From NCBI RefSeq assembly GCF_003858455.1, contig NZ_RQZF01000002.1, forward strand, positions 248,001 to 312,000: 64,000 nucleotides of DNA, written 5' to 3'. Position numbers and translations under genes: made by a program. Positions 1-9,499 of this stretch are shown here, piece after piece. The notes under the pieces are model-generated. The model had not been told where the DNA came from. It did no database searches and saw nothing but the letters and a program-made list of their open reading frames with translations. This DNA comes from Schaalia canis (GTDB lineage Bacteria > Actinomycetota > Actinomycetes > Actinomycetales > Actinomycetaceae). The stretch's first letter is position 1, and each line of letters opens with the position of its first letter.

Positions 1-1
1 A

Positions 2-631
2 ACCTACGAGCCACCACAGACCACACGCAATGACGGCATCCTCACCCTCACCCTTCCCGGCTACATGGGCACAGCCCAGCAGGGGCAAGACTATGCCGAC
101 ACCATTGGCCAGGCCCTCTACCAACCAGGAGTATGCGGGGTCATCCTCGATCTACGCTCCAACACCGGCGGCGACATGGGCCCCATGCTCGCAGGTCTCT
201 CTCCCCTTCTTCCCGATGGCACAGCCTCATCATTCATCATCCAATCCACTGAACACCCCGTCACCATTAACGGCGGTTCCACGGCCGGTGGCGGCACCCC
301 CACAACGCTGACCTCCTACAACGGCAAGATCAACGTACCCGTGGCCATCCTTCAAAGCCCAAAGACCGCAAGTTCTGGAGAACAAACACTCCTAGCCTTC
401 CGCGGCTTGGAAAATGTCCGCACCTTCGGGGGAGAGACCGCCGGATATGCCTCGGTCAATTCCGGCATCCACGTCTATAACGGGATCACCATGTTCCTCA
501 CCATCGGCACCACCGTGGATCGAAACGGGATCCCCTACGGAGAAGTCCCCATTCCAGCAGAGCAACCGACAGCACTATCAGACGCACCCGAAGCCGCACG
601 TCAATGGCTCAACACTCACGGTTGCATGTGA
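2..631 (+). CDS. S41-family (C-terminal processing-like) peptidase, 5' end outside window
   Basis: The reading frame is already open at the left edge (TYEPPQTTRNDG...), so only the C-terminal part, about 209 residues, is present. A Gly-Tyr-Met-Gly strand, a VILDLRSNTGGDMGPM segment and the later KTASSGEQT segment fit the tail-specific protease / S41 fold; in that family the serine of the K-T-A-S-S-G-E motif is the nucleophile. The usual function is cleavage of exported or C-terminally exposed substrates. Any signal peptide or PDZ domain would lie outside the window. The first internal ATG, at 65, is not the start. A strong hairpin follows the stop. Confidence 0.8.
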   Translation, partial: TYEPPQTTRNDGILTLTLPGYMGTAQQGQDYADTIGQALYQPGVCGVILDLRSNTGGDMGPMLAGLSPLLPDGTASSFIIQSTEHPVTINGGSTAGGGTPTTLTSYNGKINVPVAILQSPKTASSGEQTLLAFRGLENVRTFGGETAGYASVNSGIHVYNGITMFLTIGTTVDRNGIPYGEVPIPAEQPTALSDAPEAARQWLNTHGCM

Positions 632-682
632 CACCAGCCCGGAGAGCGCCAGGGAAATCAGAAAGACAGAACACATAAAGCC

Positions 683-709
683 GTGGGGGAGATCGTTGAT
701 CTCCCCCAC
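683..709. terminator. Perfect 12-bp hairpin between convergent genes
   Basis: Arms 683-694 (GTGGGGGAGATC) and 698-709 are exact reverse complements around a GTT loop. The hairpin sits between the end of the S41 peptidase and the end of rlmB on the other strand, so it probably stops transcription from both sides. No long T tract follows in either direction. Confidence 0.7.
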
Positions 710-763
710 AGTCACATCACGGTCCTGCATCTTTCGATACGACCGATTTTCGGCTCGCGCCCC

Positions 764-1744
764 TTATGCCTGACGCAGTGACGCCACCTCATACAGGGCG
801 ATACCCGTGGCGACGGCAGCGTTCAAGGACTCCACAGCCGAGGAAATCGGAATCGACACCACCTGGTCGCAGGCTTCACGCACAAGACGGGACAAACCAG
901 CCCCTTCAGCGCCGGTGACAACCACCAGGGGCTCCTTCGCCAAGGGAAGATCACGCACCGAAACCTCTCCCCCGCCGTCAAGGCCCACCACAAAGAAACC
1001 CGCTTTCTTGCAGGCTTCAAGTGCACGCACCAGGTTGGTTGCGCGGGCCACTGGCACTCGTGCAGCCGCACCAGCAGAAACCTTCCAGGCGGTCGTGTTC
1101 ACTCCGGCGCTACGACGCTCGGGAATAATCACGCCGTCAACACCAAAAGCGCCCGACGAACGCAGGACGGCACCGAGGTTGTGAGGATCAGTCACCTGGT
1201 CAAGAGCCACCAAGAGGGGCACGCCAAGCTGCTGCAGAGAATCAGTAATGAGGTCATCAACGTGGGCGTACTCGTATTCAGCAACCTCAATCGCGACACC
1301 CTGGTGGACTGTTTCCTCGGTTGCAACATCAAGATCACGCTTCGTGACCTCGTAAACGGGCGCACCCATGGCAGAGGCGTTGCGGACCACCTCTTCAACG
1401 CGATCGTCTCGCACATTCCCCAGAACAAACACGCGGGTCACGGGCACGCCAGCTCGCACGGCCTCAGCCACCGGGTTACGTCCGGCAATCAGCTCATGAC
1501 CGGGGGCAACGCGAATCGACGATTTAGCTCGCGCCCTGGCAATCTGCGCCTTCTTTTCTTCGAGGCGCTCGCGGGCGATCTTACGCTTGTGGGCGGGATG
1601 GTAGGTGCGGTCCTCAGCTTTGGGTGTGGGGCCCTTGCCTTCGAGACGGCGGCGTGAGTGCCCACCGGTGCCGACCTGCGCACCCTTTTTCGATCCTGCC
1701 TTGCGTATCGCGCCGCGACGTCCGTCGCCGTTTCCACCTGCCAT
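764..1744 (-). CDS. rlmB: 23S rRNA 2'-O-ribose methyltransferase, TrmH/RlmB family
   Basis: SpoU/TrmH-type RNA methyltransferase, expected to modify a guanosine of 23S rRNA (G2251 in E. coli numbering) using S-adenosylmethionine. About 326 residues. A basic Lys/Arg-rich N-terminal tail (about 1-75), common in actinobacterial RlmB, precedes a substrate-binding domain and a C-terminal SPOUT knot. The three family motifs are visible: HNLGAVLRS near residue 190, VVTGAEGAGLS near 278 and SIPISSAVESLN near 300. The ATG at 1744 is preferred over an in-frame ATG 24 nt upstream because AAAGG lies about 10 nt before it. Related TrmH enzymes differ in target, so the exact nucleotide is inferred. Confidence 0.88.
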   Translation of the reverse strand: MAGGNGDGRRGAIRKAGSKKGAQVGTGGHSRRRLEGKGPTPKAEDRTYHPAHKRKIARERLEEKKAQIARARAKSSIRVAPGHELIAGRNPVAEAVRAGVPVTRVFVLGNVRDDRVEEVVRNASAMGAPVYEVTKRDLDVATEETVHQGVAIEVAEYEYAHVDDLITDSLQQLGVPLLVALDQVTDPHNLGAVLRSSGAFGVDGVIIPERRSAGVNTTAWKVSAGAAARVPVARATNLVRALEACKKAGFFVVGLDGGGEVSVRDLPLAKEPLVVVTGAEGAGLSRLVREACDQVVSIPISSAVESLNAAVATGIALYEVASLRQA

Positions 1745-1824
1745 AGTGTGCCAACCTTTCCGCATCATTTTGGCTCAGCCGTTAAGAATACCGGGATTTT
1801 CAGTAATCGTGCGGGTGGAAGTGC

Positions 1825-3297
1825 TCACTCCCCCATACGAGGTGAAGGCCAGCCACCGACTCGCTGCTCGATCTGAGCCGCGAGCGCCATGAGGACATCC
1901 TCCCTGCCGGGGCGTGCCACGAATTGCATGCCGATTGGCAAACTCGACGCGCTCACAGGGGCGGGCAGTGACAGTGCCGGATGCCCTGAGACGTTGAAAA
2001 TCGCCGTGTTCGCAACAAACACTGTGCTTCCTGAAGCAGAGGTCAAAGCGCCAACACCGCTGAGAGCATCCGCCTCTGGCGTCATGACTGGAAGGGTCGG
2101 AAGAAGCAAAACATCAGCGTGAGTGAGGAAACGCGCATCGATCATGCGTGCGATGGCCTCGCTGCGCCGCAGCGCACGGTCAAGCATGAAGCGGGGGATC
2201 GTGCGCCCAATGTCGGCAGTCGCGCGGGTTCGCCCCTCAAGTAATTGAGGATGCTCAACAGCAGCCGCTTCGATGGCCATGCCGGACGCGAATTGCGTGA
2301 GGAAAGCATCGGCTGCGGCAGGCCAGACTCTCCGTGTCTCTTTCATGTGATGCCCCATGCCTTCCAGTAGAGCCACGGTGGCACGTAGGGCGCGCTCTAC
2401 TTCGGCCGACATCGCCACGCCGGGGGTTGCCGGGCGCGCACTCCACGCCACGGTGAAAGAGCGTGAGGTCTGCAAGGTTGCTTCCACATGCGACATCGGC
2501 AAGGGCGGGGCGACGAAGGTGTCGGAGGGCATCGTCCCGGCGAGCACGTCATTGACCACGGCGGTATCCGCCACTGTGCGGGTGATCGCGCCAAGGCTCA
2601 CCAGTCCGTGCCAGTGTTCGCTTAAGGGGGCTGGGGAAATACGCCCTCGGGCAGGTTTCAGACCAACGAGGCCGCAGCATGCCGCCGGGATGCGGATGGA
2701 GCCGCCCCCGTCGGCCCCAAGTCCGATAGGGACCATGCCTGCAGCTACGGCAACCGCGGATCCTCCTGAGGAGCCGCCCGGAGATCGCGTTTCATCCCAG
2801 GGGTTGAGTGTTAGCCCGTAGCGTTCAGAGTTGGTGAGCGGGATCTGGCCAAACTCCGGCATCGTGGTTTTTCCGATAATGATGGCGCCCGCGCGGCGTA
2901 GCCGTCGGATGGCCTCGGAGTCTCGCTGCGCTGGGCTGGAGTTGCCGTAGCCGCCCAGTGTTGTGGGCAGGCCGGCAACGTCGTATTCCTCTTTAACGGC
3001 GACGGGTACGCCGGCCAGGGGCCCGTCGGCTCCGAAGGTGCGAATACGGGCCGGATCTCCGCTGGCGAGTGCGGCATCCAGGGCGGAGGCTTCTCCCAGT
3101 GCTTCATCGTGGCGGATCACCGTCATGGCGTTGAGAGGGCCGTTGACCTGTCGGATGCGTTCGATTGCGGCCTCGATAACTGCGCGGGCAGTGAAAGCGC
3201 CGCTGCGCACGCCTTCAGCTATGTCGGTGGCGCTCAGTGTGGCGTAGGTGCTGGGGGTGAGGTCTCCGTAAGAGGCCGAGTGCTCGTTGCGGTCCAT
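1825..3297 (-). CDS. Amidase (amidase signature family)
   Basis: Member of the amidase-signature superfamily, which hydrolyses amide bonds with a Lys-cisSer-Ser triad. The triad is visible: Lys102 in PVAVKEEYD, the cis-Ser at about 177 in GGSSGGS, and the nucleophile at about 200 in GADGGGSIRIPA. At 490 residues the length is typical. It resembles GatA, but gatC and gatB are not adjacent and the C-terminal half looks like a stand-alone amidase, so a tRNA-amidotransferase role is unlikely. The substrate cannot be told from sequence. It is separated by 9 nt from the PAP2 gene end and may be co-transcribed with it. Confidence 0.85.
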   Translation of the reverse strand: MDRNEHSASYGDLTPSTYATLSATDIAEGVRSGAFTARAVIEAAIERIRQVNGPLNAMTVIRHDEALGEASALDAALASGDPARIRTFGADGPLAGVPVAVKEEYDVAGLPTTLGGYGNSSPAQRDSEAIRRLRRAGAIIIGKTTMPEFGQIPLTNSERYGLTLNPWDETRSPGGSSGGSAVAVAAGMVPIGLGADGGGSIRIPAACCGLVGLKPARGRISPAPLSEHWHGLVSLGAITRTVADTAVVNDVLAGTMPSDTFVAPPLPMSHVEATLQTSRSFTVAWSARPATPGVAMSAEVERALRATVALLEGMGHHMKETRRVWPAAADAFLTQFASGMAIEAAAVEHPQLLEGRTRATADIGRTIPRFMLDRALRRSEAIARMIDARFLTHADVLLLPTLPVMTPEADALSGVGALTSASGSTVFVANTAIFNVSGHPALSLPAPVSASSLPIGMQFVARPGREDVLMALAAQIEQRVGGWPSPRMGE

Positions 3298-3306
3298 ACC
3301 TCTACG

Positions 3307-4245
3307 CTAGTCGCTCACCCGCCCACTCAGGTGGTCAACCTCGTGCATGATCAGGCCGCTGATGGCGATAATCCAGGAAATGCCTGCCACGGCAAAGAGG
3401 CGCTCGCGGGTGGGCACGCTATCGAGATAGTCGGAGAAACCGAAGCCGGAGCCGGGGGAGGCGACCGCGCGCATGTCAATCCCCCACAGGGCAATCAGTG
3501 AGCATACGAGGGCAAGAACAACGGCGATGGCGACTGCTATGCCCATTGCGCGATGGATGCCGGGAACGTGACGGTCGCGCGATTCAATGGGTGCGAGGAT
3601 CAGTGCGCATGCGCCGGTAAGCAGGAGGGCGACAAGGACATCAGCGGGCCTGTGCCAGGCTTGGGCAACCACGGTGATGCCCATGAGTGCGGTCCACATC
3701 CATCCGAGCCAGGCTGCGGGGGCGCGCATCCATGCGGGAGCGACCATGATAAGCGCCAGGGAGACGGATGCTGCGACGGTGACGTGACCTGATGGTAGGG
3801 AATTGGCCAGGCCTGTGGTGAGGCCAAGGTCGGGTCGGTGAAGGAGGACTTTGAGGAGTTGAGTGAGAAGGTTTGCCACGAGGACCACGGAAACGGCTCG
3901 CCCAGCTAGCGTGGGGCGGCGACGTGCGAGTGCAACAAGGGTGACGGCAACGCTGACAACGACCATTGCAGCTGGGGAAACAACGCCGGTGACGATATTT
4001 TCCACCCGAGCTACGGCAGTTGCGCGGGCCATGACGCTTTCCATCATGAGCGTGTCAACGCCTTGACCGATCTCGGTGTAGAGGGAGAAGAAGGTGGTGA
4101 GGATAGCGGTGAGCACTGCTGCCAGTGCTCCGTAGAGGCGCCGGTTCAGGCGTGCTCGGTAGGTGGAGGCGGCGGGTCCTGAGGTCGGCGTTTTGCGGGG
4201 GACGGCTTTTCCTCGCACGGTGGGTGTGCGTTGTGCGCTGGGCAT
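3307..4245 (-). CDS. PAP2-family membrane phosphatase
   Basis: Integral membrane lipid phosphatase of the phosphatidic acid phosphatase type 2 / undecaprenyl-diphosphatase (BcrC) superfamily. About 312 residues with six hydrophobic segments. The three-part active site is visible: K-V-L-L-H-R-P, then LPSGH, then AWHRPADVL carrying the last Arg/His pair. Residues 1-40 are basic and cytoplasmic. I chose the ATG at 4245 because AAAGGGGGA lies just upstream; an in-frame ATG at 4302 has poorer spacing. Likely substrates are isoprenoid or phospholipid phosphates; which one is unknown. The C-terminal region past the sixth helix is variable. Confidence 0.83.
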   Translation of the reverse strand: MPSAQRTPTVRGKAVPRKTPTSGPAASTYRARLNRRLYGALAAVLTAILTTFFSLYTEIGQGVDTLMMESVMARATAVARVENIVTGVVSPAAMVVVSVAVTLVALARRRPTLAGRAVSVVLVANLLTQLLKVLLHRPDLGLTTGLANSLPSGHVTVAASVSLALIMVAPAWMRAPAAWLGWMWTALMGITVVAQAWHRPADVLVALLLTGACALILAPIESRDRHVPGIHRAMGIAVAIAVVLALVCSLIALWGIDMRAVASPGSGFGFSDYLDSVPTRERLFAVAGISWIIAISGLIMHEVDHLSGRVSD

Positions 4246-4611
4246 GTCGATCCCCCTTTCCGCAGGTGCACGCGCTGTGGCCTTTAGGCGCTGTTGTGTC
4301 ATTCCACCGTAGTGGGCAGATTGCCATGCGGCATTTTCAAGTCGCAGAGTCTGACGTGAGTCTTCACACTAGCGCCCTGCGGTCTATCTTTCAGGCTGAT
4401 GGCGCAATGCGAGATTGAGCGCGCCTAGGCACACGACGCTGATTGTGTGCTGCGTGGGCACCGAGGTGTGCACCCAGAGCTACAGCGGCACAAAAGAAAC
4501 AAAAAGATTGCCTGAGGTCACATGTGGGGGCATAGGCGCGCATGAATGTTTTTCGTCTATTACAGTGGTGCCATTGCCGTTCATTCCCACCAGCGACTTC
4601 AGGAGCACGAC
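4246..4611. other. Divergent intergenic region, 366 bp
   Basis: Lies between the PAP2 gene and the ybjN pair, which diverge. It holds one copy of the 74-nt dyad element (4458-4531) and the ribosome-binding site AGGAG at 4601-4605 for the GTG at 4612. I see no other gene in it. Confidence 0.6.
4458..4531. repeat. Intergenic dyad element, copy 1 of 7
   Basis: Left half-site GCACCGAGGTGTGCACCCA at 4458-4476 and inverted right half-site TGAGGTCACATGTGGGGGC at 4513-4531, 36-nt spacer. Ends 80 nt before the first ybjN start and lies in a divergent promoter region. See the finding on this family for the consensus. Confidence 0.75.
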
Positions 4612-5070
4612 GTGTCCTCTCCATCCACCGTCTCTTTGGAGCGGATCCGCAGTATGCTCGCTGGCCGCGATTTGAACTATGGTGACTATGCCGAATCAGA
4701 GTTGCTGGTTCCTACAGCGAATGCCATTTTCTTGTGGGACACATCCAATCCCCAGATCCTTCAACTGCGCGCCCATTGGCGTGGCACGGCCGAGGATGAC
4801 GCGCAATTCGTTACCCTCACTCACGAGGTGGCCACCTGCAACACCACCCGCACCGGCCCGAAGGCCTATCTTGCTCCCTTTGAGGATGGCACACGCTATG
4901 GCTTGATCGCTGAGTGCAATGTTGTTGCTTCTAGCGGCCTTACCGAAGCCCAGCTTGATGCGTTCTGCGAAACCTCCATGGAGATGATCTTGTCTTTCTT
5001 CCATGATCTTGAGCTTGCTCACCCAGAGATGGTCACCTGGTCAGATAACACGCAGGGGGCTCAAGCATGA
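4612..5070 (+). CDS. YbjN-domain protein (first of a pair)
   Basis: About 152 residues of the YbjN / type III secretion chaperone-like fold, small soluble proteins of unclear role in actinobacteria. The order is an N-terminal helix, an antiparallel sheet (AIFLWDTSNPQILQLRAHWRG) and a C-terminal helix (LTEAQLDAFCETSMEMILSFF). The GTG at 4612 is chosen because AGGAG sits 6 nt before it; a longer ATG frame from 4546 lacks a site. The stop overlaps the next start (ATGA), so the two ybjN genes and the helicase form one translationally coupled operon. Confidence 0.75.
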   Translation: MSSPSTVSLERIRSMLAGRDLNYGDYAESELLVPTANAIFLWDTSNPQILQLRAHWRGTAEDDAQFVTLTHEVATCNTTRTGPKAYLAPFEDGTRYGLIAECNVVASSGLTEAQLDAFCETSMEMILSFFHDLELAHPEMVTWSDNTQGAQA

Positions 5071-5558
5071 CTCTCTACGCTGTTCCCAATGACGATGTCA
5101 CGCCCTATCCTGTTGATTTCGAGCGGATGTGTACAACCTTGCAGGATATGGGCTATCAGGTTGACATTATCGTTGAAGGCCGCGCTGCAGGGGCTGTCTT
5201 TGACAAGGTCCCTATGCTCTTCTCTTTCGATTCTTCGGGTCGTTTCTTATCGATTCGTTCCATGTGGGAGACGACGCTGTGCGCGGACTCCTACAGCGCG
5301 CACATGTTCGCCATCCTGGATGGTTGGAATCGTGAGAAGTATTTCCCCACCGTTTATTGGATGCCGACCGAGTCAGGCACTGTTCAAGTCTGCGCTGACT
5401 TCGTAGTGGACACTCGGGCTGGATTGTCAGTTGCACAGTTACGCGACAATCTCGGTGCGGGCATTTCGACGGGCATCAGTGCGATTGAGTATGCGCGTGA
5501 GGCTGTGGAGCAGTGCTTAGGCGTTTGTGATGAGGACGAGGGTTCCTCAGCCGAATGA
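5067..5558 (+). CDS. YbjN-domain protein (second of a pair)
   Basis: 163 residues, same fold as the preceding protein but diverged. It has a core strand pattern ([23 protein letters not shown]) followed by [14 protein letters not shown], close to the N-x-W-N-x-x-x-x-F-P-x-x-Y signature seen in actinobacterial YbjN pairs. It starts inside the stop of its partner and ends inside the start of the helicase (ATGA at both joins). Pairing suggests the two proteins act together, perhaps as a heterodimer; that is inference. A very acidic tail (DEDEGSSAE) ends the protein. Confidence 0.75.
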   Translation: MTLYAVPNDDVTPYPVDFERMCTTLQDMGYQVDIIVEGRAAGAVFDKVPMLFSFDSSGRFLSIRSMWETTLCADSYSAHMFAILDGWNREKYFPTVYWMPTESGTVQVCADFVVDTRAGLSVAQLRDNLGAGISTGISAIEYAREAVEQCLGVCDEDEGSSAE

Positions 5559-7975
5559 GTTCAACTCATTCAGCTTCGCTTCTTGCTCTGGTGGAACGGA
5601 TTGGCCGCCAACACGGTCAGCATGTCCACACTCATGTGATTCCTTCACGCGAAGGTGTTATCGCCCCGTGGCCACAGTGGGTAAATGAGCGGGTCGTTGC
5701 CGCATGGGAACGTCATGGTGTTGACGCGCCCTGGGCGCATCAGGCGCACGCTCTGACGGCGATAGCCGAGGGTGCCGATATTGCGTTGGCAACGGGAACC
5801 GGCTCAGGGAAGTCCTTGGCTGCGTGGACGCCAATCCTTTCTGAGTTGGCGGCAAGCGCGTTCACAACGCGTATTTCTGAGGTTCATCGGCGGCCAACCT
5901 GCCTGTATGTGTCGCCAACGAAAGCGTTGGCGGCTGATCAGTTGGCTGCTTTGCAGCGTCTTTTAGCTGACAGTGAGCTGGAGGTGCGAGCCGCGTCTGC
6001 CGATGGGGATACTCCCCGGGAGGCAAAGGAGTGGGCGCGCGCCAACGCGGATATTGTTGTGACGAATCCTGACTTTGTTCATTTTGTCCTTCTGCCCGGC
6101 CATGAGCGGTGGACGCGACTACTGTCGTCTTTGCGTTACATCATCATTGATGAGTTGCATCATTGGCGAGGCGTCACGGGTTCTCATATTGCCCTGGTGA
6201 TGCGCCGTTTGTTGCGTGCTGCGCACCGTCTGGGAGCCGACCCGCAGGTCATTATGCTCTCAGCGACGATTCGTGATCCCGAGCGCGTTGGCGAAACGAT
6301 GATTGGCCGCCCTGGGGTGCGTGCGATTACCGAGGACGCCTCTCCGTCGGGAAGGCGGCATGTGGCGATGTGGCAGGCGCGTGAAGTTGTTGACGAGGAT
6401 GCTTTGCCTATCGATTCTTTCCTTTCGGCTGTTGCTGGTGAGATTCCTGTGTTGGAGGCGCCGACTCGTCGGTTGAGTGCGGCCACTGAAGCTGCTCTTT
6501 TGACGGCTGATCTGGTGGCTGCCGGAGGCAGGGTGTTGACCTTTGTGCGTTCACGCGCGGGAGCTGAGGCGGTCGCCGCTCAAGTTCGTGAGCGTTTAGA
6601 TGCTGTTGCCGGTGGGGATTTATCTCAACGTGTGGGCGCTTACCGGGGCGGCTACCTGCCAGAGGAGCGTCGCGCATTAGAAGGCGCGTTGCGTTCTGGT
6701 GCGGTGCGCGCTTTGGCGACGACCTCGGCGTTGGAATTGGGTCTGGATGTGTCGGGGTTGGATGCGACGGTGACGGCGGGGTGGCCGGGTACTCGCGCAT
6801 CCTTGTGGCAGCAGGTTGGCCGTGCGGGCAGGGCAGGTGCCGAGGGCGTTTCCGTGCTGGTAGCTTCGGATAATCCTTTGGATACCTACCTGGTTCACCA
6901 TCCTGAGCAGGTGCTCGCCCCGGTAGAGGCCGCTGTGATTGATCCTTCAAACCCGTGGGTTGTGGCTCCTCATGTGTGTGCGGCTGCGGCGGAATTTCCT
7001 TTCAGTGCTGAGGACGGTGATTTTGAGCGTTTTGCGTTGGAAGACGACGCTCTTTTGCGGGATTTGGTTGCGCAGGGGTATCTGAAGAAACGTGGGGGTG
7101 TGTGGCGTTGGGATGCGACTCGTCCAGATCGCGCCTGTGACATGACTGATTTGCGAGGCGGGGGTGGTGACGTTCAGATCGTTGAGTCCTCCACCGGAGC
7201 AGTCATTGGGAGTGTTCCTGATGGTGATGCTGACTCGCAGGTTTTCCCTGACGCGATCTATGTGCATCAGGGGAGGACCTTTCATGTGCTCTCCCTTTTG
7301 CCTGTCACGCCAGGTTCACCTCAGCGCGTGGCCGAGGTTGAAGAGGTTTCCACCCGCTTACGAACGCGCGCGAAGCAGCATGTGTCGGTGCAGATTCGTG
7401 AGGTTCTTCAGACGTGGGCCAGCCCTGACCAGACGGTGGTGTGGAACTTTGGGGCGGTGGATGTCACCAGCCGCGTGACAGACTTTGATCTTCTACGTCT
7501 TCCTGGTCTGGAGTTTCTCCGTAACCAGGAGCTCAGTCTGCCGACGCGAACCCTGGTGACGAAGTCCGTGTGGTACACGATAACTCCGGCAGCATTGAAA
7601 GCCATGGGGGTTAAAAAGGCTGATATTCCTGGCGCTCTGCATGCCGCTGAGCATGCGGCAATCGCCCTCTTGCCTTTGCTTGCGACCTGTGACCGCTGGG
7701 ATTTAGGGGGCCTGTCAACGGCTGAGCATGAGGATACGCTCTTGCCAACCGTGTTTGTCCATGATGCCTACCGGGGTGGTGCTGGGCATTCTCAGTACGG
7801 TTTCTCGCATGCGCGTGAGTGGGTGGGGGCTGTTTTGGAGGCTGTGGCGTCATGCCCTTGCGATGAGGGATGTCCTTCGTGCGTGCAGTCACCCAAGTGT
7901 GGGAACGGGAATGAGCCCCTGTCGAAAGCCGGGGCGATCACCGTGTTGACTTATCTGAAGGATCGCACCCCTTAG
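5555..7975 (+). CDS. DEAD/DEAH-box helicase with C-terminal Zn-binding DUF1998 region (MrfA/YprA/Hrq1-like)
   Basis: Superfamily 2 helicase of 806 residues. Motif I is at about 80-88 (ATGTGSGKS), motif II is DELH in IIIDELHHW, motif III is LSATI, and motifs V/VI are [11 protein letters not shown] and [10 protein letters not shown]. The C-terminus carries C769-x3-C773-x2-C776-x5-C782, the zinc cluster of the MrfA/DUF1998 family. Bacillus MrfA acts in mitomycin C lesion repair, so a DNA-repair role is likely. In many actinobacteria this helicase lies beside a Tad secretion locus, as here; the functional link is unproven. The start overlaps the ybjN stop. Confidence 0.9.
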   Translation: MSSTHSASLLALVERIGRQHGQHVHTHVIPSREGVIAPWPQWVNERVVAAWERHGVDAPWAHQAHALTAIAEGADIALATGTGSGKSLAAWTPILSELAASAFTTRISEVHRRPTCLYVSPTKALAADQLAALQRLLADSELEVRAASADGDTPREAKEWARANADIVVTNPDFVHFVLLPGHERWTRLLSSLRYIIIDELHHWRGVTGSHIALVMRRLLRAAHRLGADPQVIMLSATIRDPERVGETMIGRPGVRAITEDASPSGRRHVAMWQAREVVDEDALPIDSFLSAVAGEIPVLEAPTRRLSAATEAALLTADLVAAGGRVLTFVRSRAGAEAVAAQVRERLDAVAGGDLSQRVGAYRGGYLPEERRALEGALRSGAVRALATTSALELGLDVSGLDATVTAGWPGTRASLWQQVGRAGRAGAEGVSVLVASDNPLDTYLVHHPEQVLAPVEAAVIDPSNPWVVAPHVCAAAAEFPFSAEDGDFERFALEDDALLRDLVAQGYLKKRGGVWRWDATRPDRACDMTDLRGGGGDVQIVESSTGAVIGSVPDGDADSQVFPDAIYVHQGRTFHVLSLLPVTPGSPQRVAEVEEVSTRLRTRAKQHVSVQIREVLQTWASPDQTVVWNFGAVDVTSRVTDFDLLRLPGLEFLRNQELSLPTRTLVTKSVWYTITPAALKAMGVKKADIPGALHAAEHAAIALLPLLATCDRWDLGGLSTAEHEDTLLPTVFVHDAYRGGAGHSQYGFSHAREWVGAVLEAVASCPCDEGCPSCVQSPKCGNGNEPLSKAGAITVLTYLKDRTP

Positions 7976-8155
7976 AGGTTTCTCCTGTTGGTGTCGTCTC
8001 AGATACCGTGAGTGTTTCTCTGTTGTGCGCTTCGCCTTCGTTGGCTCTGCTCAGTTGTTGGCTCCGCTCGGGGGATTCTCGCACTTTCTTCCCGTGGCCT
8101 TCGTCGTGAAGGAGGTACCGACCGTGGGTTGATAACTTGGGCTAGATAACTTTAA

Positions 8156-8320
8156 GGGGCCGACCCTGTGGCCAGCCCCCCAAAGCATCCCATCAACACA
8201 GTGCGAGTTCTTCCCGATGCAGTCCCTTTCCGATAACGAGTCTCCTGTTTGACCCGTCACCTTCATGTCTGTTGCCACTACAGTAAAAGCACTTCCTTAC
8301 GAGAGCTTAAGCAACACCTG
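8156..8320. repeat. Structured direct repeat, copy A
   Basis: Begins with a hairpin (GGGGCCGACC at 8156-8165, CTGT loop, GGCCAGCCCC at 8170-8179), followed by GCATCCCATCAACACAGT at 8185-8202, a CCCTTTCCG block, and GAGAGCTT at 8301-8308. All these blocks recur in the same order and spacing in copy B. Orientation of any transcript is unknown. Confidence 0.6.
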
Positions 8321-8353
8321 AAAAATACCTGTGCATTTTTCGACTTAATGGCG

Positions 8354-8380
8354 AAAAAACCACCATATTGGTCGGTTTTT
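8354..8380. terminator. A-rich/T-rich hairpin after repeat copy A
   Basis: Six A's and CCACC (8354-8364) pair with GG-T-C-GG and five T's (8370-8380) around an ATATT loop, with one bulged C. The A and T tracts make it a plausible bidirectional rho-independent terminator for the convergent helicase and tad transcripts. Confidence 0.55.
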
Positions 8381-8473
8381 CCCAGCTTACTTTCATCTTT
8401 CCTTTTCCTCGTCAACTAAATGCTCCCAGCATCAGGAGATCAGGGCAGACGCTACCTCGTTGCACATACACGA

Positions 8474-8645
8474 GTGGGCTGACCAACAGGCCAGCCCACT
8501 CATGCATCCCATCAACACAGTACGAGGTCTCCAGATGTTATCCCTTCCGGTCAGGATGCCACTTGGCTGGCTCCCTGGCCTTGCGTTCTTCTTATGAGGA
8601 ACACTAACTGTTTTTCCTGATGAGAGCTTCAGTGCAACTTATGAA
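8474..8645. repeat. Structured direct repeat, copy B
   Basis: Hairpin GTGGGCTGACC (8474-8484), AACA loop, GGCCAGCCCAC (8489-8499), then the identical 18-mer GCATCCCATCAACACAGT at 8504-8521 and GAGAGCTT at 8622-8629. The stem is conserved relative to copy A although its bases and loop differ. Confidence 0.6.
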
Positions 8646-8657
8646 CTTCCTGTATTT

Positions 8658-9065
8658 TCAGAGTGGACCCGCTCTCGCTCGGGCGCTCACATCAAACTCC
8701 CACCCTCCCCATGCCCACGGGGAATGGACCACTGCTCGTACGTCCTCTCCCGACTGAGCACACCATCCCAGCCTGGCCCCATTGACCTCAGCCACTTCCA
8801 TGACTCGTGCACAGGCATCGCACGAGGCCTCCTGCAAGACCCGCTGACGTTGGCTACACTCTGCTCCAGCAAGCGCGGCAACATCAGCAATAGCTTGAAC
8901 GCGGACAGTATGGGCGTGGGCCGCAACAGCGCCAAGAACCGCCCCGCCACAGAGCAATACACAGGCAAGGATGCCCACCACAGCAATCGTGCCAGAGCCC
9001 TCTTCACCACCCTCGCCACCAATAGGCCCCCTGCCCCTGCCATACGTGTCAGCGCAATCCGGCAT
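8658..9065 (-). CDS. TadE/TadG-like protein (Rv3654c type)
   Basis: About 135 residues. After a Gly/Glu-rich leader it has one hydrophobic helix (GTIAVVGILACVLLCGGAVLGAVAAHA) preceded by Gly-Ser-Gly, as in pseudopilins processed by a prepilin peptidase, then an A-D-V-A-A-L-A-G segment typical of TadE/TadG-like proteins. It should be a minor pilus or secretion component in the envelope. The start at 9065 overlaps the stop of the preceding tadE (TGATG) and has GGAGGAGG upstream. The longer frame from 9149 would overlap tadE by 85 nt and is rejected. Several Cys residues in the mature part could form disulfides. Confidence 0.75.
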   Translation of the reverse strand: MPDCADTYGRGRGPIGGEGGEEGSGTIAVVGILACVLLCGGAVLGAVAAHAHTVRVQAIADVAALAGAECSQRQRVLQEASCDACARVMEVAEVNGARLGWCAQSGEDVRAVVHSPWAWGGWEFDVSARARAGPL

Positions 9066-9466
9066 CACATCCCCACCTCCTCCCGCAAAGTCACGACCTC
9101 GCATGTCATATGCGGCGCCAACCACACCACTGCTGAACGAACAGGCCACTGCGCCCTAGCCCTCACCCACTGTCCTTCTACGGCCAGAGAGAGGCTCCCC
9201 GCCTCATATCCCGAAGGCAAAGCCAGGGGCAGGGGCAGAGGATTCAGAGTATCGCTCCCACCGGCAGCCTCACGAGCGGCATGGCGTGCTCCCTCCCTGG
9301 CCAACTGGCAGGCCTGCGCTTTCGCCTGGCCGGCATCAAGACCCGCAAGAATCATCGCAAGCACACTCATCACCGCGACTAGCCCCAAAGCAAATTCCAC
9401 GCTGACTGATCCTGATTCAGCATGACACCTACTTTGAGGCAGGCCGCACCGGCTACGTACTCTCAT
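9065..9466 (-). CDS. TadE-like pseudopilin (Rv3655c type)
   Basis: About 133 residues. The E-S-G-S-V-S-V-E-F-A-L-G-L sequence followed by a hydrophobic helix is the classic TadE prepilin signal, with cleavage after Gly and Glu at +5 of the mature chain. The rest is a small exported domain. Expected to be a minor pseudopilin of the Tad/Flp system. The ATG at 9466 has AGGGG about 8 nt upstream; an in-frame ATG at 9484 is possible. It overlaps the next gene by one base and follows the pilin gene by about 30 nt. Confidence 0.78.
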   Translation of the reverse strand: MRVRSRCGLPQSRCHAESGSVSVEFALGLVAVMSVLAMILAGLDAGQAKAQACQLAREGARHAAREAAGGSDTLNPLPLPLALPSGYEAGSLSLAVEGQWVRARAQWPVRSAVVWLAPHMTCEVVTLREEVGM

Positions 9467-9499
9467 CACATCTGCCCCTACCATCCCTTGCTCACCGTC

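Larger units (their letters stand above)
7976..8657. other. 682-bp non-coding region between convergent genes
   Basis: Between the helicase end and the last tad gene on the other strand. No reading frame here looks coding. It contains two diverged copies of a structured repeat about 320 bp apart (8156-8320 and 8474-8645) and a terminator-like hairpin between them. Confidence 0.6.

Noticed and set aside
8156-8645. 6C RNA motif
   Set aside because: Copy A has a run of six C's, but copy B does not, and the C's are in the stem rather than in hairpin loops.
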